A DNA stretch of 64,000 nucleotides from JAIQFL01 sp035295745 (GCA_035295745.1 DATGIL010000033.1:1-64000); one strand, 5' to 3'; numbered from the stretch's first letter, positions 17,014-26,658 are shown. A program made the numbers and translations. The notes: a model not told the origin generated them from the letters alone.

Positions 17014-18386
17014 GCGAACAGCTCCCGGATCGGTTCCGTGCCGCGATCCACAAGCGGGATCGGACGCCCCTGAGCGCCCGGAAGCTCGACTCCGAGATCG
17101 ATCCCAAGACCGCGATAGACGGTGGCTGCGATTTGCGCGGGTGATACCGGCCGGTCCTTCGGAGACGCCGCAATTTCGTCCGATGCTCCCACCACGGTGC
17201 CGCCTTTGAGCGGACCGCCACCCATCAGCATGGTCCAGCATTGCGGCCAGTGATCGCGCCCGCCGGCAGGGTTGATCTTCGGCGTGCGTCCGAACTCGCC
17301 GGTGGCCACCACCATCGTGTTGCTCAGTAGGCCGCGCTGTCCCAAGTCCTCCAGGAGCGAGGAGTACGCCATGTCGAACATCGGGCCGACCAGGTCGCGG
17401 TAGCAACTGATCGGGCTGAATGGCTTCGACCCGTGGATATCCCAGGTGATTTCGTCGAACACGGTCTCGAACATATTGACCGTGACGAAACGAACTCCGG
17501 CCTCGATCAGACGCCGCGACAAGAGGCAACTCTGGCCGAAGCGATTCATTCCGTACTTCTCGCGGACGGCCTCGGGCTCGCGATGCAGTTCGAAAGCCTC
17601 GCGCGCTTTCTGCGACGACATGAGCGTGTATGCCTGATGGAACGTGGAGTCGAGCAGTCGCGCATCCTGCGAAGTTTCGAACGCGCTCACCGATTTGTCC
17701 ACCAGTTCCCGCCAGTTGCGCCTCCGGTCGACACGCAGGGCGGAGAGATACTCCGGCGGCAGCATATCGGGGACCTTGAAGTTCGGGTCCGAAGGATCGG
17801 CATTCAACACGAAGGGATCGAAGCCCTTGCCGAGAAAGCCGGCCGTCTGTCCGTGAGGCATGTTGCCGCCGGTATTGCCGATCGGGCGTGGCAGCAGCAC
17901 GTGCGCGGGCACGTCGCCCTTGGGGCCCTTGAGCTTGTTCAGCACACAGCCCATGTGGGGATGCTCGATTCCACCCTGAAACAGGCGGCCGGTCTGCATC
18001 ATCTGGTGGCCGGTGTCGTGAACGGCGGCGGCGGTGTGGTAAACGCTGCGAATCAGCGAGAATTTGTCGGCTTGTCTGGCGGTGCGCGGGAAATTCTCGG
18101 AGATCTCGATGCCCGGGACGTTGGTTTTAATCGGCTTGTAGGGCCCGCGGATCTCGACCGGCGCGTTGGGCTTCATGTCGAAGGTGTCGAGTTGTGAGGG
18201 CCCACCGATGAGCATCAGCAAAATGCAATTCACATCGGAGCTGTTTTCGGTGGCGCCGCGTGCGCGGAGTGTGAACCAGTGGGTGAGGCTCAATCCGAGC
18301 GCGGCGAGCGAGCCGGCATGGAGGAAGTCGCGTCTCCTCAGACCGTCACAGAATTCTACCGGCCGGTCCGCGTCCAGACGAAACAT
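17010..18386 (-). CDS. DUF1501 domain protein, Tat-exported
   Basis: 458 residues. The N-terminus has a twin-arginine-like signal (LRRRDFLHAGSLAALGLSL). Diagnostic DUF1501 features are NCILLMLIGGPSQLDTFDMKP near the start, HDTGHQMMQTGRLF in the middle, and TGEFGRTPKINPAGGRDHWPQ towards the C-terminus. The fold is related to alkaline phosphatase/sulfatase, but the activity is not established. Translation is coupled (4-nt overlap) to the DUF1549/1553 gene, the standard genomic pair of this family, possibly acting on polysaccharide or sulfated substrates outside the cytoplasm. ATG 18386 is supported by the complete signal sequence. Confidence 0.92.
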   Translation of the reverse strand: MFRLDADRPVEFCDGLRRRDFLHAGSLAALGLSLTHWFTLRARGATENSSDVNCILLMLIGGPSQLDTFDMKPNAPVEIRGPYKPIKTNVPGIEISENFPRTARQADKFSLIRSVYHTAAAVHDTGHQMMQTGRLFQGGIEHPHMGCVLNKLKGPKGDVPAHVLLPRPIGNTGGNMPHGQTAGFLGKGFDPFVLNADPSDPNFKVPDMLPPEYLSALRVDRRRNWRELVDKSVSAFETSQDARLLDSTFHQAYTLMSSQKAREAFELHREPEAVREKYGMNRFGQSCLLSRRLIEAGVRFVTVNMFETVFDEITWDIHGSKPFSPISCYRDLVGPMFDMAYSSLLEDLGQRGLLSNTMVVATGEFGRTPKINPAGGRDHWPQCWTMLMGGGPLKGGTVVGASDEIAASPKDRPVSPAQIAATVYRGLGIDLGVELPGAQGRPIPLVDRGTEPIRELFA

Positions 18387-18509
18387 GTGTGCCCTCCAGT
18401 GCTCTCGATTTTATCACCGCCATCACGGCGTTGGGCACACAGACGGAGTCGCGTGGATGCCGCGGAAATCGTAGCGGGACGGACTTAGTGTGATAGTTGG
18501 AGAAGCCGG

Positions 18510-19037
18510 CTAGCGACCTGCACTGGCCACGACCTTCGTGTTTACGCGGCCGCCAAGGCCTTCATTCAGCTCGAATGCAATCTTACCCGGCACCGATAGC
18601 TCGATCTCAGTCCCCATGGCGAAACTGCTTCGGAGGCGAAGCTTCGCGCCGATCCGGTCGGCGCTCTCGCGCATATCCTGGAGCCCGCGGTGTCCAGGAT
18701 GGCCCCACTTGAGTTGCTTGGCGTCGATTCCGCGCCCGTTATCGCGGACCGCGATCCGCAGCTCGCTGGGCCGGTACTGAACCTCCACCTCGATGCTATT
18801 GGCTCCGGAATGCCTGCAGGCATTCGCAATCGCCTCGCGCCCGATTCGACACACTTCATCGCGGAGATCCGGCCTCAACTCGCGCTCCGTGCCGTGGACA
18901 ACCACGCGAAACCCGTCCCCGGCCGCATAGCCCAACTCGTCGGGAACAGCAGCGAGGGCTTCGCCCAAAGACGTATTGTGCCCTTGCGGCAAGCGAAAGT
19001 CCTGCGACGGCGAAGATAGAAAACGATTGAAACTCAT
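18510..19037 (-). CDS. Stand-alone HATPase domain (NarX-like kinase C-terminus), truncated
   Basis: About 175 residues. The N box is EVCRIGREAIANACRHSGA, the G1 box VRDNGRGID and the G2 region GHRGLQDMRESADRIGA, as in the ATP-binding domain of NarX/DesK-type sensor kinases. The sensor, propeller and DHp (phospho-His) parts normally preceding it are absent, and similarity starts at SLGEALAAVPDELG. It may be a remnant, or a working ATPase used as an anti-sigma-like switch. ATG 19037 is preferred, with AAGGAGAAGG upstream. It follows the STAS-like gene by about 70 nt on the same strand. Pairing of a STAS-like protein and an HATPase recalls SpoIIAA/SpoIIAB partners, though this HATPase is of the histidine-kinase type. 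Confidence 0.7.
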   Translation of the reverse strand: MSFNRFLSSPSQDFRLPQGHNTSLGEALAAVPDELGYAAGDGFRVVVHGTERELRPDLRDEVCRIGREAIANACRHSGANSIEVEVQYRPSELRIAVRDNGRGIDAKQLKWGHPGHRGLQDMRESADRIGAKLRLRSSFAMGTEIELSVPGKIAFELNEGLGGRVNTKVVASAGR

Positions 19038-19105
19038 TTGCAACAACCTTCTCCTTCCTCAACTGCTGCCTGGACCGGCTTGAGCCTGTCACTTGCCGCC
19101 CAGAT

Positions 19106-19366
19106 CTACCGGCCTCTCTGGGATCCAATCCACTCGCGGATATAGCCTGGACAAGCGTCCAGTTTGATGCCCTCGATCTCGCAGCATGCCAGAAAACTCA
19201 CTGCATCACGGTTGATGAGTGTTACGTCTCGCAGATTGAGGGCTCTAGTTTGGCCGGGGGCCTCCAATTGAAGGAGTCGTTGCAGTTCCGCAACATCCTC
19301 ACCTTCGATTCGGCCACTCAGCGAAAGCACTACACCGTCATTTGACGACCGCTGAATCCTAAGCAT
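19106..19366 (-). CDS. Small STAS-like protein
   Basis: 86 residues from ATG 19366 (MLRIQRSSNDGVVLSLSGRI). The pattern 'LSLSGRIEGEDVAELQRLL ... ALNLRDVTLINRDAVSFLACCE' matches the beta-alpha layout of STAS/anti-sigma-antagonist domains. Length and ending (CPGYIREWI) resemble small STAS-like proteins that I recall as frequent in Solibacter-type genomes. The Ser/Thr phosphorylated in classical antagonists is not obvious. The open frame extends further upstream, but those residues come from the TCGCGA-rich control region and are unlikely to be translated. It is followed by the HATPase gene. Confidence 0.65.
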   Translation of the reverse strand: MLRIQRSSNDGVVLSLSGRIEGEDVAELQRLLQLEAPGQTRALNLRDVTLINRDAVSFLACCEIEGIKLDACPGYIREWIGSQRGR

Positions 19367-19450
19367 AAACTCCTTGGACGGTCTATCAAGAGGCAATGCG
19401 AAGGCCGTTTGTAAGTAGCTGAAGAGATGGCTACGGTCACGAAATAGGGC

Positions 19451-19503
19451 TCGCGAAGTTCGCGAATTCGCGATAATTTCGCGAGGCGTGCGAAAATTCG
19501 CGA
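19451..19503. promoter_or_regulatory. Cluster of five TCGCGA palindromes
   Basis: TCGCGA begins at 19451, 19460, 19468, 19479 and 19498, within 53 bp; several are extended to TTCGCGA with A/T runs around them. The cluster lies 85-137 bp upstream of the STAS-like start and downstream of the ADOP stop. It could be an operator array for the STAS/HATPase pair or a low-complexity structure. Confidence 0.4.
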
Positions 19504-19568
19504 AACTCAAACGTGAACCGTCATACGCTTGCGGCCCTCCCCAGGCATTTAGGGTGAATGCAAATCAG

Positions 19569-21992
19569 CTACTCGTACCGCAAGGCCACCAGCGGATCGA
19601 TTCGCGTGGCCTTCCGCGCGGGAATATAGCTAGCCAGGGCCGAGACAGCCACCAGCAGCAGGGGCACGCCCGCAAACACCAGAGGATCGGTCGGCGTGAC
19701 GCCAAACAACATCCCCGAGAGCAGGCGCGTCAATTGCCAGGCGGCGGCCAAACCGATGGCGGCGCCGATCAGGGAAGTGACCAATCCGCGCCCGACTACC
19801 AACTGCAAAATCTCCGATGGGTTTGCGCCCAGCGCCACGCGCAGGCCGATTTCGTGGGTGCGGCGGCCCACCGAATAGGCCGTCAGGCCATAGATGCCGA
19901 CCGTGGCCAGGGTCAGCGCAAGGCAGGCGAATACGGTCAACATGAGCATGGATACCCGGCGCAACATCAGGGAATCGGCGAGGACCTGTTCCATGGTGCG
20001 CACGTTGGAGATGGGCTGCTCAGGATCCAGTTTGAGGATTTCTGCGCGCACAGCAGTGGAGATGGCGGCAGGATCGCGTTCCGTTCGCACGGCCAGTCCC
20101 ATGGACTCTCCGGGGTGTTGCATGTGGGGTACGTAGATCGCGGGCTCAATCGTCGCGTCGAGCCCGTACAACTTGGCGTCGGCCACTACTCCCACGATCT
20201 CAACGGGTGCGCCCCCAGTGATGATGTGCCGTCCGAGCGGATTCTCATGAGGGAAATGCTTGCGGACCAGAGCCTCGTTGACGACCGCGACACGATTCGC
20301 GTTCAGATCGTCATGCTGATCGAAGAGACGGCCTTGCCGTAGGCCTATCCCCATAGTGCCGAAGTAGCCGGGCGTGGCGGTGCGGCAATCCGCCATCGGT
20401 TCCTGGCCGCTTGCCACCGGTGGGCGGCCTTCGATTTGGAAACCGTTTACGCCAACGCGAAACGAGAGCATCGAGACACGCAGGGGCAAAAACATCACGG
20501 CGCCCGCGGAACGGACACCGGGCAGCGTCTGCAGCCTTTCGGTGAGGTCCCTGTAAAAATTGGCGCGTTTCACGGGTGTGTTGTACTTCACGTCGGGCAG
20601 ACTCAGCGTCATGGTGAGTATGTTTGTGACGGAGACACCGGGATTGACCGAGGTCACCCGAACGAAACTGCGCAGCAGCAGTCCTGCGCTCACTGACAGA
20701 AGCACCGCCAGCGCTACCTCCGATGCCAACAGAACGCTGCGGATGTGTTGCGACCCACCAGCGCTCTCCGAGCGGCCCCCCGACTCCTTGAGGGTAGTGT
20801 TGAGATCCGTGCGCGAAGACCGTAAGGCGGGAATCAGCCCAAAGAGGAGACCGGTTACGATCGACAGCCCCAGGGTAAACGCCAGGACTGGCAAATCGAC
20901 GCTCATGTGCTGCAGCATGGGAAACATGTCGGGCACCACGCTGCGCAATGCATGTACACTCCAGACCGCCAGCACGAGGCCCAGCAAGCCCCCGGCCAGG
21001 GACAGCACAAGGCTTTCGGTCAGCAGTTGGCGGACGATCCGGCTACGCCCGGCGCCCAGAGCGGCGCGAACGGCGATCTCTTTCTCGCGAGTAGCGGCGC
21101 GCGCCAGCAACAGGTTTGCAAGATTGGCGCAGGCAATCAACAGGAGCAGACCAACACCGCCGAGGAGGATCATCAAGACCGGGCGAATGCGTCCGGTAAA
21201 CATCTCCGCCATTGGAAAGAGAGTAATGCCCCAACCGGTGTTGGTGGCCGGATACGCCTTCTCCAGGCGCTGCGCGATCACGGACATCTCGGCTCGCGCC
21301 TGGGCGGCCGTCACTCCCGGCTTCAGCAGCGCCACGATGCCGTAGTTGTGATTCCGGCGCTCCGGATTGTTGGTATCGATGGCGGTGGGAAGCCAAAGAT
21401 CCGCCGCTATCATTTCACCGAGTTTGTGCGGGACCACGCCGACGATGGTGCGTGGGACGCCGTCCACTGTTAGTGAGCGCCCGACGGCCGAGGGGTCGGA
21501 ATGAAAACGTCGCTGCCAGAATGCGTTGCTGATCAGGACCACGGGAGTGCCGCCGGGGCGATCCTCATCGGGCATGAAATTTCGGCCGGCTATCGGTTTG
21601 ATGCCGAGCGCGGGAAGAAATTCCTGGGAGGCCGTGGCGGCAGAAACGCGCTCTGGCTCGCCCGCACCACTCACGTTGAGTCCGTATTCGGGAATCGTGA
21701 AGGCGGCTGCCATGTGCTCGAATGAGGTAGCTTGCTTTTTCCAATCCAGGTAGTCGGCGGCGCTGACGGGGAGTTGATCGAACCCCGATTTGAGTATCGT
21801 CCCCCAAATCATCACTACACGGTGAGGCTCTGGAACCGGCAGGGGTTTGAGCAGCACCGCGTTCACCATCGTAAAGATGGCGGTGTTGGGGCCGATACCC
21901 AGAGCGAGCGCCAGGACGGCAACCGCGCAATAGCCCGGGTTTCGCATCAGGGCGCGAAAGCCGTGGCGTAGATCTCGCCAAAAGATCCGCAT
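19569..21992 (-). CDS. ADOP-family MacB/FtsX-type ABC permease
   Basis: 807 residues. It has an N-terminal motif typical of acidobacterial permeases (FWRDLRHGFRALMRNPGYCAVAVLALALGIGPNTAIF) and a MacB-type periplasmic domain. Four hydrophobic segments come before the middle, and a second periplasmic domain and FtsX domain follow (YSVGRRTHEIGLRVALGANPSEI; end ATRIDPLVALRYE). Two MacB_PCD + FtsX units in one chain define the ADOP family, which is greatly expanded in Acidobacteria. No ATPase gene is adjacent, as is usual, so a partner ATPase would have to come from elsewhere. The transported or signalled substrate is unknown. Confidence 0.92.
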   Translation of the reverse strand: MRIFWRDLRHGFRALMRNPGYCAVAVLALALGIGPNTAIFTMVNAVLLKPLPVPEPHRVVMIWGTILKSGFDQLPVSAADYLDWKKQATSFEHMAAAFTIPEYGLNVSGAGEPERVSAATASQEFLPALGIKPIAGRNFMPDEDRPGGTPVVLISNAFWQRRFHSDPSAVGRSLTVDGVPRTIVGVVPHKLGEMIAADLWLPTAIDTNNPERRNHNYGIVALLKPGVTAAQARAEMSVIAQRLEKAYPATNTGWGITLFPMAEMFTGRIRPVLMILLGGVGLLLLIACANLANLLLARAATREKEIAVRAALGAGRSRIVRQLLTESLVLSLAGGLLGLVLAVWSVHALRSVVPDMFPMLQHMSVDLPVLAFTLGLSIVTGLLFGLIPALRSSRTDLNTTLKESGGRSESAGGSQHIRSVLLASEVALAVLLSVSAGLLLRSFVRVTSVNPGVSVTNILTMTLSLPDVKYNTPVKRANFYRDLTERLQTLPGVRSAGAVMFLPLRVSMLSFRVGVNGFQIEGRPPVASGQEPMADCRTATPGYFGTMGIGLRQGRLFDQHDDLNANRVAVVNEALVRKHFPHENPLGRHIITGGAPVEIVGVVADAKLYGLDATIEPAIYVPHMQHPGESMGLAVRTERDPAAISTAVRAEILKLDPEQPISNVRTMEQVLADSLMLRRVSMLMLTVFACLALTLATVGIYGLTAYSVGRRTHEIGLRVALGANPSEILQLVVGRGLVTSLIGAAIGLAAAWQLTRLLSGMLFGVTPTDPLVFAGVPLLLVAVSALASYIPARKATRIDPLVALRYE

Positions 21993-22160
21993 CAGGCACT
22001 CCTATGAGGGGAGTAACGCCGATAGGCTCGGGATTGTTCCACTTTTGCCGGCAGAGTATCGCCATGCCCACGATTTGGGAGCGCTGCGATGACCGGTCGA
22101 AGTCTGTCAAGCCCGCAGGGAAAACGGCGCGGGGGTGCTTTCACGGCAAGCGACTTGGCG

Positions 22161-24545
22161 TTACTTCGCCAGGACCACCCGGCCCGCTCCGGGCTCCACC
22201 GAAGCAACGCCGTTGGTGCGCACGCGCACGATCACCACAAGAGCGGCCAGATAGAGCACGCCACCCAGGATCAGCGTCTGCATCAGCCCCAGATAGATGG
22301 CGAAGACCAGCGCGCCCACGGAGCCCAGCACGCTCGAAGCCGCATTCAACGACCACGCCCACCGAACGGATGGCGCATGCATCTCTTCCAATCGCTGCAA
22401 CGCCGTCGGAAACGGCATCCCCATGACAAATGCCAGGGGCGCAATCAGCAGGACGGTGATCAGCATCTTCACTTGCCAGGGCAGCCACACCAGAGCCGAG
22501 AGCAGAGAGGACACCAACAGCGCCAGAATGGCCGCCAGGATCGCCACACAGCCCAACACTTTGATCAGCCGGCCCTCATCTTTCCCCAACATGCGCCGGC
22601 TGGCAGCGCTGCCCAGACCGCTCGCAATCAGCATGGAGAAGATCACCCCCACCAAGGCGCGTGTTGGCGAGCCCAGGAACAGCACGAATTTCTGAATCAG
22701 TCCGACCTCGATCAGAATGTAGCCTGCGCCGATGAACAGGAAAAACGGCAGAAAGTTGCGAGCCTTCGGGTCCTTCGGGAGGCGCGTACCCAGCACCAGC
22801 GGAGGTGCTACCAGGATCAACGCGGTGGCGAGCATGCTAATACCCATCAACCGGAACAGCAGCGGTACGGCCTTGTTGATCTTGAAGTCGGCGTTGTCCT
22901 GTTGCGCCGTCGTCAGGAACGTAATGAGGTCTCGCGGCTGGACCGTGTAGAAGAAGAATGGGCGATTGTCGCTGACCGGGCTGATGTCGAACGTGTACTT
23001 CCGCTCGTACTCTTCGGGATTGGCACTGTGGAGCAACTCGTAGAACTGGTTGTGGGTCTCGACGCCGGGCAGGTACATAGTCTCGGCTTTGGCTGCGGCG
23101 AAGAGCCCCTTAGCCCGGTCGATATCGGTCTGGTTGAACGGTTTACGAGAGAACAGAACGTAATCGGTGGCGCCCCATCCCTGGACGGTTCCGGTGCGCC
23201 CCACCATCACGTGCCGCCACGGTTCGCTCTCACCCAACTGGGTCAAGGCCTCGATTGCGAGCGAGACCAGGCGCAGCGATTCGCGCGGCGGCTCGAAGCC
23301 CCAGCGCGTAATCGATAGCACGCCATCGTCAGTGAGATGCGTAAAGTAGTCGTGGAAGGCGTCGGTGGTGTAAAGGTTGTTCTCCGACAACGCGAAGGCT
23401 CCGGCTGCTGTGGACGCCCACGTGTCCACCAGCGTTGCTTCCACTACCTGATACTTGTCCGTGCTGCGGCGAACGAAGCTGCGCCCGTCCTCGACATGGA
23501 CTTTCACTTCGGGCCGTGCGTAGAGATGCTGGCTCAGTCCTGGAAACTTGTTCTGCATCACCGTCTCGGCGATGATCGGATTGATCTCGACAGCGGTGAT
23601 GTCCTTACTTCCCGAAGCTAGTGCGCGCGCGACATCCCATCCGCCGCCGGGACCGATGATCAGCGCCTTGGCCCCAGGCCGGACCGCATACGCCAGGTAG
23701 AAGCCGTCTTCCGTGAGGTCGTGGCGATCGCTGCCCTTGAGATCGTCTAAGTTGCGGTTGAAGATGGCGGTGGCGGCGTCGGCGTCGATCTTGATGGTGT
23801 AGCGATGTTCCTCGGGGAGGTTCACCACGGCGATGCGCGAGAAGCTGTTCCACTTCACCCAGATTTCATTGGCGAGCGTCTGCCCTTTCGCGTGCCGCGG
23901 CTCCAGCACAGGCTGCCGGTAGTTGTAGATCAGAAGTGCGACCAGCACGAGCGCGAGGGCTACGCTACCCGCCCGACCCATGACGGAGCCCGCCATACTG
24001 TGCCAGACGGCAGCCGCGACGGCGAAAAAGACGGCCGATGCCACTACCGTGCTCGGGCCGCCAAACCAGTCGAGCAGTGGAATCAGAATCAGGCATCCGG
24101 CGGCGGCACCCGCCAGGTCGAAGAAGTACACGCGGTCGATTCGCTCGATAGTCTCCGAGATCGCCAGCGAAACGATCGTGCCGGAAATAAAAAAGGGCAG
24201 CGCGGTGGTGAAATAGACCAGCAGGTAGTTCCAGCCCGAAAGGTTATCGGGCTGCGCCAAAATCACGACCAATGCCAACACCACACAGAAGGTGTTGATT
24301 GCGCTAAGACGGCCCAGGCGTGAGAAGAGCGACCCCTTCCAGCCAGCCACCACATACGAGAAGACACCGCCGATCCCCAGTCCGAACAGTGCGATCGAGA
24401 TCGCCAGGAACGCGAAGTGATAGTAAAAGACCACCGAGAAGATACGCGTGAGCGATAGTTCGAGCAGCAGAGTCGCGAGCGTAGTCAGAAAGACGCAGAG
24501 ATAGATCTCGCGCCAATGATGAGGGGATGGTTTCACTGAGATCAA
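22161..24545 (-). CDS. Membrane-integrated spermidine-synthase-like protein
   Basis: 794 residues. About seven N-terminal transmembrane helices (IYLCVFLTTLATLLLELSLTRI at the start) precede a spermidine synthase/SAM-methyltransferase-like domain with GPGGGWDVARAL (glycine loop, ~residue 298), AVEINPIIAE and VEDGRSFVR. A further set of about seven helices follows. The family is annotated 'spermidine synthase-like, integral membrane'. Real polyamine synthesis is unproven, since the usual catalytic Asp region reads ATLVDTWASTAAG rather than the canonical motif. The final helices resemble MFS-type transporters. The gene lies about 170 bp upstream of the ADOP permease on the same strand. Confidence 0.8.
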   Translation of the reverse strand: MISVKPSPHHWREIYLCVFLTTLATLLLELSLTRIFSVVFYYHFAFLAISIALFGLGIGGVFSYVVAGWKGSLFSRLGRLSAINTFCVVLALVVILAQPDNLSGWNYLLVYFTTALPFFISGTIVSLAISETIERIDRVYFFDLAGAAAGCLILIPLLDWFGGPSTVVASAVFFAVAAAVWHSMAGSVMGRAGSVALALVLVALLIYNYRQPVLEPRHAKGQTLANEIWVKWNSFSRIAVVNLPEEHRYTIKIDADAATAIFNRNLDDLKGSDRHDLTEDGFYLAYAVRPGAKALIIGPGGGWDVARALASGSKDITAVEINPIIAETVMQNKFPGLSQHLYARPEVKVHVEDGRSFVRRSTDKYQVVEATLVDTWASTAAGAFALSENNLYTTDAFHDYFTHLTDDGVLSITRWGFEPPRESLRLVSLAIEALTQLGESEPWRHVMVGRTGTVQGWGATDYVLFSRKPFNQTDIDRAKGLFAAAKAETMYLPGVETHNQFYELLHSANPEEYERKYTFDISPVSDNRPFFFYTVQPRDLITFLTTAQQDNADFKINKAVPLLFRLMGISMLATALILVAPPLVLGTRLPKDPKARNFLPFFLFIGAGYILIEVGLIQKFVLFLGSPTRALVGVIFSMLIASGLGSAASRRMLGKDEGRLIKVLGCVAILAAILALLVSSLLSALVWLPWQVKMLITVLLIAPLAFVMGMPFPTALQRLEEMHAPSVRWAWSLNAASSVLGSVGALVFAIYLGLMQTLILGGVLYLAALVVIVRVRTNGVASVEPGAGRVVLAK

Positions 24546-24634
24546 CCTCCTATGTTACCGTGGCCCGGCGCGGCGCGACAGGCCTATCCTTCGGTATCAT
24601 GCACGACGTTGCCGGAAAGGGCGAGGCGAACGGA

Positions 24635-26311
24635 CTACTGAATCACGATCGGCACCGGATTGCTCACGGCGTCCGGGAAAGTCAGGCTCATGTACACCGT
24701 CCCGGTGTAGCCGTCCGGTACCTGCGCATTCACCTGGTAAAGGCCGGCGGCAGTGGGCGTCAGGCCTGCAAAAATGGGTGTGACCTGAATCCCCGCGATA
24801 CCCGTGCCGAAGCTTACGGTTGCAGTGTCAGTGACGCGCGCCAGTGGCTCCGCGGAGGGCGCCGGCGCGCCGGTCGCCACTGCCGGACTAGTCGCCCCGA
24901 GGCCGATACAATAGATGGTCAGGAAGTCGCCGGCATGGGCGGGGTGGCTGCCATCCGGCAGGTTCACACTGCCATCCTGGTTGACAACCGCGATGATCCG
25001 GGGCGCCACGTTGCCCACGTTGACCGAGACGATGTTGCTGCTCAGGTTGTCGCGTTGCACCTGCACCGAAGCGGTTCCAAGGGCAGTGTCCACAGGCATC
25101 TGAAACGCCAACTGGCCGTACGAAGAGTAGAAGAGGGGAGCGGGGTTGCCGTTCACGGTGATCGTGGCGCCGCCGACGGAGTTGGCCAATGGGGGCGCTT
25201 GACCCGAGGTGAATGCGTTGAAGGAAAGCTGCTCTCCCTTCACAATCATGATGTCGCCGGGAGAGACGGTGTCGCCGGGAACAAATGTGCCGTTGTCGAG
25301 CACGCCCTGGAAATAGATCAACGGCGCGCCCTTATCGACTATCTGGAGATCCACAGGCACTTTGGTCGGCGAGTTGATCGCGTTCGAAGCGATCGTGATG
25401 GAGCCCTGATTGTCGCCAACTGCCAGCCCTGTGGGATCGATGGAAGTAAACGCTGGTACAAGAGTATCGGGCTTGATCCACGACCCGCCGGCGAGCGTGA
25501 CAGTTCCCGGCGTCAGGGTGCCCTGCCCGGCGTTCACGAGCGAAACAATCGGGTCGAAAGGATAGACGAGCGGCGGCGCACCCACAGCCAGCCGCAGGTT
25601 GATCGAACTGGGTACTGCCTGAGCGATCGGCTGAGTGGTGAGATGCATCGTGACCGGAATGGTGACGTTCTCCGTCGAAGTCGGCGACCCACTGGTAGTC
25701 ACCGATCCGGTGTAGGTGCCCTCCGCCATATCGGCCGTCGGCTGCACGTGAATGCGGTAAGGATAGACAAAACGGAAGCTGCCGGTCCCTTCGAGCGAAA
25801 GGCTCAACCAGCGATTGCCATCCTGCGTGGTGGTGCTGGTAGTCACCGCATGATTGGTGGTGATGTGGAGATCGGCCGCGGACCCTGGGGCAACATACAC
25901 GTCCTCATTTCCCACGCGCACCGTAACGGTGATCGTCTGCGGCGCATCGATGGTGGTGCTGTCCGCAGTTACGGTAACGATCCCGGTGTAGGTTCCCGCT
26001 GCCAAACTGCTGGTGTTCAGCGCGAAATTCAGCGGAATGCAGGTGCCTGCGTTGGTAGTGCTCTGGCACGTGCGCGAGGTGCCCACCGAAGCCGTCAACC
26101 ACGTAACGGACGCAGGAACGCTGGCTGTCAAACTTAGCGATCCGTTTCCGTTATTGTAGGCCTCCACCGTCTGTGGCGGAGCAGATCCGCCAGTGGCTAC
26201 CGCAATGGGACCGACCGTGCTGGAGACAAGGCGCAACATGGGCGCGGCGCCCAGCAACGGTAGAAATGTAAAAAAGACGAAGGCAGATAAGATTCGAGTT
26301 TTCAGACCCAC
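24635..26311 (-). CDS. Secreted Ig/BACON-like protein with TIGR03437 C-terminal domain
   Basis: About 558 residues from GTG 26311 (VGLKTRILSAFVFFTFLPLLGA, a signal peptide), which overlaps the end of nuoA by 10 nt. An ATG at 26338 also exists but would lengthen the overlap. Several beta-sandwich repeats (SLSLTASVPASVTWLTAS; AAGTYTGIVTVTADS; EGTYTGSVTTSGS) are BACON-like and suggest carbohydrate or surface binding. The C-terminus (PGDIMIVKGEQLSFNAF ... TIYCIGLGATSP ... GLTPTAAGLYQVNAQVP) is the TIGR03437 'Solibacter uncharacterized C-terminal domain'. The two proteins with this domain in the window are unrelated elsewhere. Confidence 0.85.
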   Translation of the reverse strand: MGLKTRILSAFVFFTFLPLLGAAPMLRLVSSTVGPIAVATGGSAPPQTVEAYNNGNGSLSLTASVPASVTWLTASVGTSRTCQSTTNAGTCIPLNFALNTSSLAAGTYTGIVTVTADSTTIDAPQTITVTVRVGNEDVYVAPGSAADLHITTNHAVTTSTTTQDGNRWLSLSLEGTGSFRFVYPYRIHVQPTADMAEGTYTGSVTTSGSPTSTENVTIPVTMHLTTQPIAQAVPSSINLRLAVGAPPLVYPFDPIVSLVNAGQGTLTPGTVTLAGGSWIKPDTLVPAFTSIDPTGLAVGDNQGSITIASNAINSPTKVPVDLQIVDKGAPLIYFQGVLDNGTFVPGDTVSPGDIMIVKGEQLSFNAFTSGQAPPLANSVGGATITVNGNPAPLFYSSYGQLAFQMPVDTALGTASVQVQRDNLSSNIVSVNVGNVAPRIIAVVNQDGSVNLPDGSHPAHAGDFLTIYCIGLGATSPAVATGAPAPSAEPLARVTDTATVSFGTGIAGIQVTPIFAGLTPTAAGLYQVNAQVPDGYTGTVYMSLTFPDAVSNPVPIVIQ

Positions 26312-26658
26312 TCCAAAGCACCCTTTTTGTAAGCCCATATGTAACCGACCACCAGGATCGCGAGGAAGACTGCCACTTCAGCTACGCCGAACCAACCGAG
26401 TTCGCGGTACCTCACCGCCCAGGGAAATAGGAATATAGTTTCCACATCGAAGATCACGAACAGGATGGCGATGATGTAGAAACGAACCGTGTAGCGGCCG
26501 CGCGAATCGGATGCGGCCTTGATGCCGCATTCGTAGGCTTCGAGCTTGGCTAGGAACGGGGCCGAGGGCCGTATCAGCTTGGCGACTATGATCGTGACTA
26601 TGGGGAAGAGGATCGCGATTACCAGAAAAATGAGAATCGGAACATAGCCGCTCGGCAT
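26302..26658 (-). CDS. nuoA: NADH-quinone oxidoreductase subunit A
   Basis: 118 residues with three transmembrane helices. The family signature AYECGIKAASDSRGRYTVRFYIIAILFVIFDVETIFLFPWA is intact, including the conserved Glu/Cys loop and the Asp-Glu pair in the second helix. It should be a proton-pumping-arm subunit of complex I. No nuoB, C or D follows, and the next gene is an unrelated secreted protein overlapping by 10 nt. The other subunits must be encoded elsewhere, or this is a spare copy. A TATATT box (plus-strand AATATA at 26665-26670) ends 6 nt before the ATG, and no ribosome site is visible, so a leaderless transcript is possible. Confidence 0.92.
   Translation of the reverse strand: MPSGYVPILIFLVIAILFPIVTIIVAKLIRPSAPFLAKLEAYECGIKAASDSRGRYTVRFYIIAILFVIFDVETIFLFPWAVRYRELGWFGVAEVAVFLAILVVGYIWAYKKGALEWV

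Noticed and set aside
17014..17529. An N-terminal extension of the DUF1549/1553 protein of about 170 residues.
   Set aside because: It is the out-of-frame reading of the DUF1501 gene; the signal peptide begins at ATG 17013.
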